In this document: positions 33,257 through 44,800 of the stretch, in pieces
Numbering within the stretch: the stretch's first letter is position 1
Layout: every line of letters begins with the position of its first letter
NCBI RefSeq assembly: GCF_000340215.1
Contig: NW_006921532.1
Location: 2,087,337 to 2,151,336, forward strand
Origin: Pseudocercospora fijiensis CIRAD86
Taxonomy: Eukaryota > Ascomycota > Dothideomycetes > Mycosphaerellales > Mycosphaerellaceae
DNA length: 64,000 nucleotides
Reading direction: 5' to 3'
Translations under genes and position numbers: made by a program
The notes under the pieces: generated by a model
Databases searched by the model: none
What the model was told of the DNA's origin: nothing
What the model saw: only the letters and a program-made list of their open reading frames with translations

Positions 33257-34395
33257 ATGACCACCGACGAGACCACAGCACCACCTTCACCTGACCGACC
33301 AAGACCACAACGAGCAGTCACCGCGCCAGAGCTTGCTCTCGCATTAGAACAACTATCGTCGACAGATTTGAAATGGCAACGTTCAAGGTTGAAAAGCATA
33401 GAAGAGCAAGAACGAAAGCCATCAGGAGCATCGTCAACAGATAAGTTGAATGATCTTGGAGCACATCAACATGTCCAATCCGATGTATGCCCAACCACAC
33501 CTTTCTCCATTGCCGCAATGACTAACGCCAGAACCAGGAACCAGCGCAAAAAAAGTCCCAATCCCAATCGATTTACAAAACCTTCCGCTACCCACCACCC
33601 CTTCCATCCGCCTCAGCCTGGCGCACCTACTTCTTCCAAGAAGTAGCAGGAGATAAATACCTCGAATCCCAACTCCTCTTTATGACAATCGTCACAGGCG
33701 CCCTAGACGCAATGACCTTCACGCAATACCGAGTCTTCGCCTCAAAAATGACCGGCAACACCCTCTTCCTCGCCCTCTACGCCTTCCGTCTCCCAGCTTT
33801 AGACCCAGGAATTGAAAAAAACGTCGGAATCAGCATGGGAATCTTCGTCTTCGGCGCAACCTTCTTCGGCCATTTAGGTCACGTCTCCAGACAGCGACGA
33901 AGGATCTGGTTACTGATTTCAAATTCTTTCCAAGCAATCCTCATGCTCGCGGCCGCGGCGATCAGGTATTGGGTTAGTAGGCAAAGCACCGGACCTGGAG
34001 CCATGGCGATATTAGCATGTCTCGCGTTCGCGGAATCGGGACAGATTGCGAATGCGTTAAATGTATCGATGCCGGAACTCAACACTACGATGATTACCGG
34101 CGCTTTGATACAGCTTTGTACGGACAAGGACTTCTTCAAAGTGCACAACACGAAACGGAATCGGAGGTTGGCGTTCTTTGCTGCGATGTTAGCGGGGGGG
34201 TTCATTGGCACTGCGGTTTTGGCCAAGAGGAGTCCGAGTGCGGTTATTGTGGTTGTGGCTGCTATGAAGGGTGCTTTGGTGATCAGTTTCTTTTTTAATC
34301 GGGGCTTGGTGCAGAAGAAGATGCAGCTTGAGGATGGCAATGAGCGAGTTGAAGGAGCTATCACGCCTGCGAGTCGAGTCTTGTGGGGTGATTGA
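33257..34395 (+). CDS. DUF1275 (YoaK-like) membrane protein
   Basis: A 361-residue integral membrane protein of the DUF1275/YoaK family; its role is unknown and members often occur near transport or stress genes. Two exons, 33257-33484 and 33538-34395, are joined in phase 0 over a 53-nt intron (GTATGC, branch GACTAAC, ACCAG). The join is confirmed by WRTYFFQEVAGDKYLESQLL leading straight into MTIVTGALDAMTF, the conserved family start. About six hydrophobic segments follow, including NVGISMGIFVFGATFFGHLG, GAMAILACLAFAESGQIANA, FFAAMLAGGFIGTAVLA and AVIVVVAAMKGALVISFFF. The family motif MTGNT is present. The N-terminal 90 residues are hydrophilic and probably cytosolic. Confidence 0.85.
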
Positions 34396-34865
34396 GAAAG
34401 TTCGAGGGATGCTGTTTTTGCCAGCGATTGACCTTTAGATTATGACTGACGATGGCATGACGAGGAATTTAGCGAGGCGTTCAGCGTCGATAGCAGAGAT
34501 CGAGCCGCGATTGCATACAAGATTTAGTGACTCTGCACAATCGGGTTTCCTGTCTTTCTTACACTAGTGATTCTTCTGTACATTTTTTGGTGGCTTGCTA
34601 TGCATTCTTACAATATGAAATCGGAGCCTGCCTAGAGACTGTTTGACATTGGCGCATGCTCCTTTCCATAGCGCCTGGCATGCATGTTATTCCAAAGAAA
34701 AGCAAATTTGAGGCCGTCGAGACTGTTGACACAGGAGGTGATAGGGGTATATGTAGAGGCGTTCTCCTGGTAAGTCGTGTTCGCAAACAATGTAAACTTG
34801 CTGAATCCGAGCTGTTCGCGCTGGAACGAGGCTTCGCCCGCCACGCAGGTCATGTCTTTCAGTCC
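34396..34865. other. Intergenic region between converging genes
   Basis: The 3' flanks of the DUF1275 gene and WHI2. Nothing else is visible. Confidence 0.5.
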
Positions 34866-36813
34866 TCAGCGCAGTCCTATTACGCTCTGTGATCACCGTT
34901 AGCGGGGATCTGATATCATTGAAGTGAGGTGATGCATACCATTTCCAAAGTCCACACACGCCTGATCCAGACCTTCAGCTTTCCTTCCACTCCCTCAACA
35001 TTCTCCAGCTCGACACCTTCCCACCAACATCTTCTAGCGGGCTTCCTCCAGAAGAGTAACAACTTTTGCGCCATACCTACCGCATTTGCTGCGCCAGCTG
35101 TGTCACCTTTAATGTCTGTTCGCAGCCTTGCCAAAGCAATTGAGCAGATGACGGCTTTCTGTGGCTCTGCGGCTCGATGGCCCCAGGTGTCGTCGTGATT
35201 GAATCCGCTGTGAGGAGGTCAGTTTTGGAGGAAGACAACATTTATCATTCTGCCATTTACCCAGCCGTAAGCATTTCGATAAGATGTTGCTCTGTAGTGC
35301 CTGGTTCTTCGCTTTTTCGGAGACCCGAAAAAATGCCGTCTTGCTTGAGAAGTGCTCGACTTGCGGCTCGCTTGATGTCTTGCATCTCGGGATGGCCAAT
35401 GTCTTTCCGTGGTGGAATGGCATAAAAGTCGAGATCTTCCCTCAGTACTATGATACCGGCGCGGTCTTGAAGCATATCGCGTGCGTTGCCGGACATGGGC
35501 TCGATTGGCATTGTGTTGGGAGCCAATGGGTCATTTTGAGCATTTGACTGCTCTTCGGATGTTTGGGGGATGGTTTGCGCGACATGTCGGAAGAACTCCA
35601 ACATGTATTGCAGAGAAACAGGGTCGTACTGTGAGAAATACACAATGTCAGATAAATATACATCAGTGTTGGATATGACATTCTGGATGTCGTTGATTGA
35701 GGCAGATGATTGGGGTCTCGCCTGGGTGACCAAGCGGTTTTGGCGAGGATTGCTTACGTCGACTGGATATACGTCGCCGTCGTGGTAGCTGTTCATATGA
35801 GCATCGGGGAGCAGGCCATTGGGGAACAGCGACAGCAGGACGAATTCAGGTAATGTGAGCAGCTCATCCCGAGAAAGTGTAAAGCGAGTGCCGCTGGGAT
35901 CATGTTAGAAGCGGGTTGTCGCTTGAGACTGCGGGGATATAACCGACCGTAATTCGAGCGTGATGTTCTCGTCTGAAGCTATGCAGATATTAGTACGGAG
36001 TCGTGTGCGTGTGAGATGTCTACACATACCTCCAAGTGCAGTGTTTATGGGTGCCGGCCCGCCTTGCTGCACCTGCGTGATAATGCTCCCTGCGGCGGCC
36101 ATGACGTACGTAAAGCCTTCGAGGGGGCTTGAGCCTTCTGTGTATGGAGGCGGTGGCTCTCCGTCGTCTAGGTCCTTGCTTGACTGCCCGTCTTTGGTGT
36201 CTCGCGGAAGCGCAGCCTTGGTCTCGGCAACGACAGAGGATGCAGCGGCAGAGCCCTCGGTCTCTTCGAATGGTGGTGCTGGACCGGCTGGCGCAGTGGC
36301 AGTGGCAGTGAGGGAATCGGCGCAGGCGGTAGTGAGTGCGCAGTATGGATCTTGCGAGGCCTCTGGGTAGTAGCGCGCCGGGAAGTTGTGAGAGTGAAAT
36401 GGGGGAGGAGATTCAGCCGAAGCTGATGAGGGCTCGTCGGCGCGCTCTGGAGTGTTCACAGTCGCAGTGCTGAGACTAAAGAAGAGTTCGACGTCGGTCT
36501 TGTGTTGCGCGTATGCGCGAAGCGAGGGTGTGGTGTGGATGGAGGCGCTATCGTCGGAAGCCACCGTGCTTGCGGAGCGGTGTAATGCGATGGAAGGGGT
36601 AGGTGCGAGGCTGGCGCGAATGCAGGCACAGGCACTAGAGCGGTGACGGCAGCATCGGCCGATGGAGGTGTGGGCGTGGGCGGAGGTGTCGACAGTCAAA
36701 GCTCCAACTAAGTTACAGGCGTGAGGTGCGGTCACTGCGGTGTTGATCGCAATTGCAATTGCACGTAAGGGCCGAGCGTGAAGCAAGAGCCGGAACTGGC
36801 GCCGCCCTGCCAA
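34866..36813 (-). CDS. WHI2: Whi2-like BTB/POZ stress-response protein
   Basis: A cytosolic BTB/POZ (T1-like) protein; in yeast Whi2 works with Psr1/Psr2 phosphatases in the general stress response and in TORC1 restraint. Rebuilt from five coding exons: 36030-start, 35948-35978 (31 nt), 35261-35893, 34940-35207 and 34866-34886. Introns are 51-54 nt with TACTAAT, TCTAACA or GCTAACG branches. Joined exons give the BTB core GTRFTLSRDELLTLPEFVLL followed by SLFPNGLLPD, then the LREDLDFYAIPP segment, GIFSGLRKSEEPGTTEQHLI and the C-terminal domain LLLFWRKPARRCWWEGVELE. The last exon adds only SVIGLR. One donor (GTCGGT) is non-consensus. The first exon is open up to an ATG at 36811-36813 (578 aa in all), but its first ~200 residues are low-complexity, so the true start may lie in an unseen upstream exon. 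Confidence 0.87.
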
Positions 36814-37038
36814 GCACAGCTCCCCACCCCCCGCCCACTCATCTCGGATAGCGACAGCGAGGTCTCCGATACATCGTCATTGACGACAATGTAGCCTAAC
36901 AAACTTCATCTGCATTCGCGATTTGGAGCATGGAAAGTGGGGAACAGCACGATGGCATGATTCCTGGAATTGCGCTCATATCCGCTGTACAGAAATGCTT
37001 CTACACGCATCACATCCGTCGCCCCGTCGCCCCGTCAG

Positions 37039-38339
37039 CTACTCCCTGTTGAAGTCGATGACAATTCTGCCTGCAACCTCTCCCCGTCGAAGAGCCTGAA
37101 CACTTTCATTAAATCTGGAGACGCCTCGCACCTCTGCAATGCCCTTCAGCAAGCCACGCCGGGCATATTCGAGAGCCGCGGCAGTGTCCTGCATTGTGCC
37201 TACCAGTGTGCCGATGACTGAGGTGTTCTTGAAGATCAAGAAGTTGGGATCGGTGCTTATTGTCACCTGGCCAGCAGGTGGCAATGCAATGCACATGATC
37301 TTGCCGCCAACACGATCTCCAATGTACGAGAAGCTGTCCTTGTATGCTGCGAGAAAGTCAGCAGACGTCTTTCAAGACAATCATTTCCTCTCAAGTCGTT
37401 GCATGCTTACCCTGGTACGCTGTGACCAAGACTCCATGAGCTCCAATTCCATCTGCGACCTCTTTCACGCGAGCAGCTACATCAGAGTGCTCCTTGAAGT
37501 CGACAAACTCTTCCGCGCCCATCTCAGATGCGAGCTTTTTCTTGCTGTCGCCGCTGTCGATTACGATTGGCCTCATTCCCATGGCCCTGGAAAGCTGTCA
37601 GCCAAAGTCCGGTCCCGAGCCGATGTCAAGTACTCACTTCGCCAGCTGCACTCCCTGGATTCCCACTCCTCCACCACCTCCTGGAAACACAACCCAATTG
37701 CCAGGCTTCAGACCAGAGTCGATCAACGCTCGGTGCATGGTACTTGCGGAACACATGATAGGACCTGCAACCTCGTCTGGCACGCCATCGGGAATTCTAC
37801 TCGTGTAGATCGCGGGCGAGACAAGGTATTGGCGATATGTCCCCTCTGCAAGGAGACCAGTGTGCACTCCCTTCTGGCAGTAGTTCTCGCGACCATTCCA
37901 GCAATGCTCGCAATTGTGGCAGACATCCCAGATTGGCTTGATGCCGGCTCGATCGCCGACCTTCCAGCCTTCAACATTGTTTCCGACCTTTACCACAACT
38001 CCGGCGCCCTATTAATCGTCAGCCGAGGTGACTTCAAAGAATCCAAACTATCGTACTTCATGGCCAGCACATTTGGTTCCGAAATGAGACATAGGTGGAA
38101 CCGCCCAGTCATTGAGCATAAAATGGACATCGCTCATGCAGAGTCCAGTGCAATTCAGTCTAAGCAGCAATTGACCATCCTCTATCCACATATTTATATC
38201 AGCCTCCGCTGTCGGCTCCAAATATTGACCACTCACTTGGCTCGGGCACGTCCACCTCTTGCACTTCAACCCTGAAGTCGGGCCCTTCATTCACAACTAC
38301 GCCTGCAAGACCCTTTGCTGGAATCTCGATGTCTGCCAT
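37039..38339 (-). CDS. Zinc-dependent alcohol dehydrogenase
   Basis: A 360-residue medium-chain dehydrogenase of the yeast ADH type, expected to interconvert alcohols and aldehydes with NAD(H) in the cytosol. Five exons, all joining in frame: 38237-38339, 38057-38181, 37638-38008, 37411-37586 and 37039-37346; introns are 48-64 nt. Catalytic-zinc residues are Cys in CTGLCMSD and His-Glu in CAGHE. The structural zinc site CHNCEHCWNGRENYC keeps all four cysteines. The coenzyme fold shows FPGGGGGVGIQGVQLAKAMG followed by VIDSGDSKK with the NAD-type Asp. The start MADIEIP fits the family. ADH1/ADH3 identity cannot be decided; no mitochondrial presequence is evident. Confidence 0.9.
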
Positions 38340-40273
38340 ATTGGGAAAATCTGAGGAGTATCGTTATTGCGCGAGAAGAAGGCTCGACACGAGAAATCAG
38401 CTGAGACGAAGGTCCTGGCTCTCTTATAGGCTTACTGACTCCTCTCAGGATGCTATTTGCTTAGCCGCAGCTTGGCTGCAAGATTTTTGACCGAAGATCA
38501 TGGCATCATGCTTCCTGACACCGCGGTCTTTCACGACCCGAGCTCTTCATGCAATCCATGGCCACGCGGGGCAGGCCAAGCGGGGTAGATCTCTTCCACA
38601 AGGCAGGAGCCTCCATCTAGAATTGAGGCGCAATAAGCCCGGCAATCTGAGAATGGAGCTTGGCCGGAGAAGGATTGCCTTGTTTGTAGAACTACAGCTG
38701 TGAACAGTACGGAGTGAAGCTTTCGAAAGCTGCTAGCTTGGCTGACTATATGTTTTCTGGCCAACCATCAAGGTCCCGACTAGTGTTGCCGTACTCCTGG
38801 AAAGAAGGCGACTCCTCCTAGATGCTAATGCTAATACGCTCACGGCCCATTAATAAACATACATGGTCTCCTGCACACGCGCTGGTGGATCTGTGACATT
38901 CTGCAAAGCTGCATGATCCTGGAACAGCTTCGCTAGTAGCTCCGGCATTCGACCTTGGCCCGCGCTTTCTCCATGATCATTCGACTCTTTCTGTACGAGT
39001 CGAGGCCTGCACTTCAAACAAATCGCAAGTCGTTTAATTGACCATTGGTCCATTGGCAACCTTGAAAGTGGGCCAGGACTAAACGTAAGCTGATAAATTG
39101 CTTCGATTCCGACTCTTAGGTAAGTTGCAACTTCCGATCGTTAACTCAATCGCACGAGAGGTATCATAATGCGATATTCTCTCAAGAATTGACGGCGCTC
39201 AAAAGTCGTGAATCCAGCGTACAAACGTAATAACACGCTTTGATCTTGCCTGGACTAGCATTCCATACTGCTTGCTATCGAAGAAGGCAAGCTGCAGAAC
39301 TCAGTAAACCCAAGTGCCGTGACATCCCGCTTATCTTTACTGTTCATTGCAGCTAGTGTTCAGACTAGCCCTTACGTTGCTGACCTCAAATGATGGCAGG
39401 AACTTGAGATTGTCGTCCCAAGTGCTGGATCCCTGCCGTATATCTCCAAAAGTTGATTCTTCCTCGCTGCTCGAGCTGTGCGTGGCGCATTATGGACAGA
39501 GGTCTTGTCTAGACTATCATATTCTGAGCATGCCTTGCTCCTGGTGACTCGGAAGTCAGCTTCCTAACAAAGATGCTACAGCTCAAGTGGAGTACTGCGT
39601 GGAGTGTATCCTTCCCAGAATGGCCTAACAACGAGTTTAAGGAAAACAATGACGACCTGCCAAATTGATATCGACTAATGCCGCACGCCGAGAACGATAC
39701 ATGGGAGTTGTGTGCTAAGAAAGGAACTATAAAGGACCTCTCGCGGAGACTCCGAGCCAGATCTCTCAAGTATTTCGACAACGCATTATGCAAAAGAGCA
39801 GCGATTGAAACAGGCCGGCGCAGGAAAAGCATCAGCAGCCGAACACACGAGGGAGAGAGAGCGCGTCAAGATTCCAGCGGTCTATCAAAAGTCGATCGAG
39901 CTACTCCTTAAGAGTCGTCGAGCCGCTCCGAAGACTCTAGGAGAAGAGCATCTGCCATGCTCGCAAGCTCGTTTTCGATGCCAATTGTGGAGGAAATGCT
40001 GCTAGAGTTGATGGCGTGGGAAGTAGGTGATCTGGAGAGTCGGAAGTGAAGATATAATCAGGGTTAGGGTTAGGGTTCAACAGAAGCGCATGATCGCGTG
40101 ATAAGGGTTGACTAGCGCAAACGCGTTGCGCGTCGACCTTTGCTTGCCTTGCCACTTCGACATTCGACGTTCGACATTCGACCTTGCCTCTGCAAACAAG
40201 CACTCAACACACGTGTACAGAACACCACACGTCCCTATCAATCCCACTGAATAATCGCTTTCGCAGAGTCAAG
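38340..40273. other. Intergenic region upstream of ADH and RAD51
   Basis: About 1.9 kb between divergent genes. It holds only short frames and no RNA gene. The RAD51-proximal end contains the telomere-like repeat listed separately. Confidence 0.5.
40061..40077 (+). promoter_or_regulatory. Telomere-like TTAGGG repeat upstream of RAD51
   Basis: GGGTTAGGGTTAGGGTT (nearly three telomeric units) lies about 200 bp before the RAD51 ATG. In fungi such teloboxes in promoters can bind Tbf1/TRF-like Myb proteins; that function here is inference. The 12-bp-scale repeat itself is seen directly. Confidence 0.6.
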
Positions 40274-41372
40274 ATGTCCGAGGAATACGATGAGACACAG
40301 TCCGGCTACGAAGATGGCATGGCCGGCGGTCCTGGAGCGCCTACACCTCTTTCCGGACTCGAGGTAACCTCATTGTATGGCAGCGATTGAGACAGCATTG
40401 ACACCTCAGCAGGGTATCAACGGGCTCACAAAGCGTGACATACAACTCTTCGTAGAGGCAGGCTACAATACTGTGGAGAGCGTTGCATACACACCAAAGA
40501 AGATTCTTGAATGCATAAAAGGCGTATCGGAGCAGAAGGCCACGAAGATCCTCACAGAGGCTAGCAAGCTTGTGCCAATGGGCTTCACAACAGCCACCGA
40601 AATGCACGCACGACGATCAGAGCTCATCTCCATCACGACCGGTTCAAAACAGCTCGACACCCTGCTGGCTGGCGGCATAGAAACAGGCAGTATAACGGAG
40701 CTATTCGGAGAGTTCAGAACAGGAAAGAGTCAGATCTGTCACACGCTCGCAGTGACATGCCAATTGCCGTTCGACATGGGTGGAGGAGAAGGTAAATGTC
40801 TGTACATCGACACAGAGGGCACCTTTCGTCCGGTACGGCTGCTCGCTGTCGCTAACAGATATGGACTCTCGGGCGAGGAGGTGCTGGACAATGTCGCATA
40901 CGCTCGTGCATACAACTCAGACCACCAACTTCAATTACTCAATCAGGCAGCACAGATGATGACAGAAACACGATTCTCCCTGCTCGTGGTTGACAGCGCC
41001 ACAGCTCTCTATCGCACTGATTTCATGGGACGTGGAGAGCTTTCGAATCGCCAAACTCATCTGGCAAAGTTCATGCGTATTCTGCAGCGCCTGGCAGATG
41101 AGTTCGGTATTGCTGTGGTCATCACAAACCAGGTAGTCGCACAGGTGGACGGCGGTCCTTCGGCAATGTTCAACCCAGACCCCAAGAAGCCGATAGGTGG
41201 AAACATCATTGCACACGCATCGACAACTCGATTATCGCTGAAGAAAGGTCGCGGCGAGACCAGAATATGCAAGATCTACGACTCGCCATGCCTTCCCGAA
41301 AGCGATTGCATGTTTGCTATCACTGAAGAGGGCATCAACGACCCACAGCCGAAGGATTTGGAGAAGGACTGA
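40274..41372 (+). CDS. RAD51: Rad51 recombinase
   Basis: The eukaryotic RecA-type recombinase (349 aa) that forms nucleoprotein filaments and drives strand exchange in homologous recombination. Exon 1 (40274-40363, [14 protein letters not shown]...LSGLE) joins exon 2 (40413-41372) across a 49-nt intron, placing [12 protein letters not shown] directly after LSGLE as in other fungi. An ATG at 40377 lies inside that intron and is not the start. The N-terminal helix-hairpin-helix domain ([10 protein letters not shown]) is followed by Walker A GEFRTGKS at residues about 129-136 and Walker B LLVVD at about 220-224. The L2 region near [10 protein letters not shown] and the conserved [15 protein letters not shown] are intact. 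The C-terminus ends in [12 protein letters not shown]. Confidence 0.96.
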
Positions 41373-41829
41373 AGGCAGAAGTGAGAATTGTGTCAGCTCA
41401 CCTGGTTTGACTCGAGCGATCTTGCTGTTCCATGTATATACCCCGTCGCGACTGAGGAGCGAGGTCGCTTGTTAGATATGCTCGAGTGCATGACTAATGA
41501 CACTTACGAAGCATCCATTTCGAGAGCAAAGTGCGTTTCAACGCATTCTGCCATATCCGCAAAAGTGTATCTTGTCTCTCCTCCTCACTTGATGTAACTC
41601 CTGGCCTCGTACACTGGGCATGATTGCGGTGGCCACTGCCCAGTGCACCTGCACTTTCGCAAATGATTTGCCTCGAGTCAAATATTGGTTGACTGCTGTC
41701 AATTGGCTTTTCGGCACGATCCGAGCTCTTCCAACGCGGTTCACGTCTACAAACGAAAGCTCCAAACGAAACATCAAATCCTCGCTTTCATCACCACGAC
41801 CTGGCATTGTCCAGCGCTCTACCTTCGAC
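41373..41829. other. Intergenic region RAD51-NUP120
   Basis: Tandem spacing of 457 bp. The NUP120 frame is open upstream to 41620, but that part lacks conserved features and is taken as leader. Confidence 0.5.
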
Positions 41830-44800
41830 ATGGCCGCCGACTCTGCGCCGCCCCCGTCGCTTTATCAAGAGACACGCGTCTCCTTCGCGCCAGCGTCACC
41901 AAACACCACACTACACATAAATACTGCCGGCAACAGCAGCAGCAGCGCTCTGGTGCCTTTCAGCGCTGGACGCAAGCGCGGCTTTGACGAGATCAGCGGC
42001 AATGATGAGGAGGCATTTGCGCGCAAACACCTTGCCACGGAAGGCTCGGTTTTCTTCAGGTCGAAAGGCAGGAGTCCGCGCAGTTTTGTCTGGCGCGTCC
42101 TGAACGATCGACGATTACTCGAGCTGCGCTGTGTCGACATCGTGCATGACAGGCACAGCAAGAGCGAATGTTGGCTCACATACAAGATTTCGTTCCAGGA
42201 CAAGATACTGCCAAATGGTGTGGTCCTGGCAGATTCGACGAGTAAAGACGAGCTGGACATCTTCATTCTGAGCGGAGACGATCTCTTTACGATCGCACTG
42301 CCGAAACATCTTCTTGTGAGGGAGACAGCACCCACCGACTTCGACTCGACCACGGCATTCAAGAAGTTTTCCCCCGCGACCTTTCACGGACAAAGACCTT
42401 ATCGAATTATAGCGGTCAGCAACCTTGAGCTATTCGTGTCGCTACAAGATGGCAGCCTTATGCGTCTTGAACGAGAACCAAATCAGAATGGGGGCGACTG
42501 GCGCGTCACGTTCTTCAGCGAAGGAGGTTGGAGCGGCTCGCTCAGGCGCACGCTGCCCTGGGCTCGGCAAACCATCAAATTCGGAGACCTTACACTTGAT
42601 ACTAATGCCTGTGCTGCCATTGCCAAGAGCCCTGATGCAAAGTACATCTGGACTGTTGGTTTGAACCACACTCTCAAAGCTTGGAGTGTGGAAACTGGAG
42701 GAATAATTGCGCAAATGGATATGCTCGACGACAGGAAGAGGCATGCCGATGAGAAAAGAAAACAAGCAAATTATGCAATGGGTGCTGAGCAAGGCACACT
42801 ATTGCAAATCGTAAGCGCTATGGGTGTCCCCGATGTGCTTTACTTTATCGTGCTGCAGTCTCCCAAGGAACACGAATTCAAGTTTTATGCCATCAAGTCG
42901 GACGACATTGAGCCTATCAAGATTCATGATACGCAAGCCAATCAGGAGCCTCTCATTGCACCGATCGCAGAGATGCTAGATACAAACATCTGGCATTTGG
43001 CTGATTTTACTGTCTCGCCCGGCAGAAAATGGCAGAACAACCAAATCTGGATCCGAGCCAGGAGTGGCGCCGTCTGTCGGACTTTCATGCTCAATTTCAA
43101 TTTGATTGACGACACAAACGCTGCGATCCCCCTTGCCGATCTTTGGAAACGAGGATGGAGCATTGTCAAGGATTCGTCTGCAAGCATCGAAATCATTAAA
43201 CAATGTCCAGATTACATCGAGCTCGATCCAAGTGTCAGGACTATTGCAGCGCCAAACGAGAAGTGGTTGGCCTTCATATTTTATCCTGGTCGATTCACCG
43301 AAGCCTCTTTAGAGACTGCGCTACACATCTACCGCAAAGGCCGCAACCTTCCAGCATCTACTGGACGCAGCTTTGCCGCGACTGAAGAGCCCTTGGAGCA
43401 GCGTCTCATCACTGCCGTCACATCCAAGATCCTACTACGACGAACGTCGAATGATCAGCCTGACTACGACACATATCACCTTGATCTTCAGGCTCAATGG
43501 CAGACATTCTTCTCCCTGCTATCTCACATCCACACACGCAGGCACGAAGTAATAGGCTCTGCTTTTGATCCCGAGGGTCGTCTGCCTTGGACCATTTGTG
43601 CAGACTTTGTGGCTCCATTACGCTTGAGCAGCGAGATCGAGCTTCTGAGCAATAATTCTGGGCTCGTGATAAACGGTCAAGTTTTAAACGAGGAAAGCCA
43701 GTACGACGATGCTTTGATGGACGGCATCTGGCCACACGGCAAAGAAGACATGACCAAGAGCGGCTTGTTTGCAGTTGCAGAGCAATTTCGTCACTATCTG
43801 TCGCCAACATCTCAAGAGCGACTTCGGTCTGCTGCAGTACAAGATGCTCTTATTGCATTACCGAACGACACGATCGACGACTCACAACTCAAAGACCTCT
43901 GCGACCACTGTGCATTCAGTGATGACATCACGGATGAGGACTTCCAAGCCCTCAACGACTCTGCGTCCGCGTTCAATGGATTGGGCTGCTTGACAGACGA
44001 CGTGTTCCTTGCGGTCACTGAAGGACTTGTCTTCTCGGAAGTCCACGGAGCTGAGTTCAAGCGCACTCTTGTACGCTTCGGCAAAGATATCGCTATTGCC
44101 ATTGCACAGGAGACCATACAGCGAATCCAGCGTGTATTATTGGACTTGATGGCACTTGTGATTTTCATGTACGCCGACTTGGAGGATCTGTCGATGGAAT
44201 TCCGGCCACTTGAAGTTTACGACAACCTGCGAACGCAGCTGAAACGCTCTGAGTATCGATCGTGGCTAGTCGCACATCAAAGTGGTCGGAAGAACGACGA
44301 TACTCTAATGACGCTCTATGAGCATCTATTCCTTCCAGATTGGAATGACATTGCTAAGGAGGCACCAAGTGCCGAAATGCCCGAGCTCTTGACCGCCTGG
44401 AACCGCGACTGGGTCTTCGCTCTGGACCTCAAGAGCAGATGGGAGGAAATCACTGATTGGATCATGTCCAAGCTTCTGAAAGAGGAACAAAACGACCTCG
44501 CTGCAGATTTCATCAAATTCTTGTCACAAGGCGGATCTTGGACTACATATCTTCAAGGTCGTTTACTCCTTGCTACAGGCGAGTACGATCTAGCGGCTTC
44601 ATCTTTCCGAGACGCGGCTAAGGAAATGAGCTCTGGACTGCTGCTTGGCGTTCGCGACAATTCTGCTCATCTTCTCGATGCTACCGAGGTCAACCTGCTC
44701 GGAGGCGGCATGGACAAGTACTTTGAGCATATTATGTCGCTCTTTGAGAGTCTCAAAGTCTTCTCATACACTGCAGAATTTGCTCAGGCTGCTCTCAACA

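Noticed and set aside
35960..36370. 136-codon plus ORF opposite WHI2
   Set aside because: Antisense shadow of the WHI2 first exons, whose splice sites and conserved protein are on the minus strand.
40377..40412. ATG at 40377 as RAD51 start
   Set aside because: It lies inside the 49-nt intron; the exon starting at 40274 gives the conserved acidic N-terminus.
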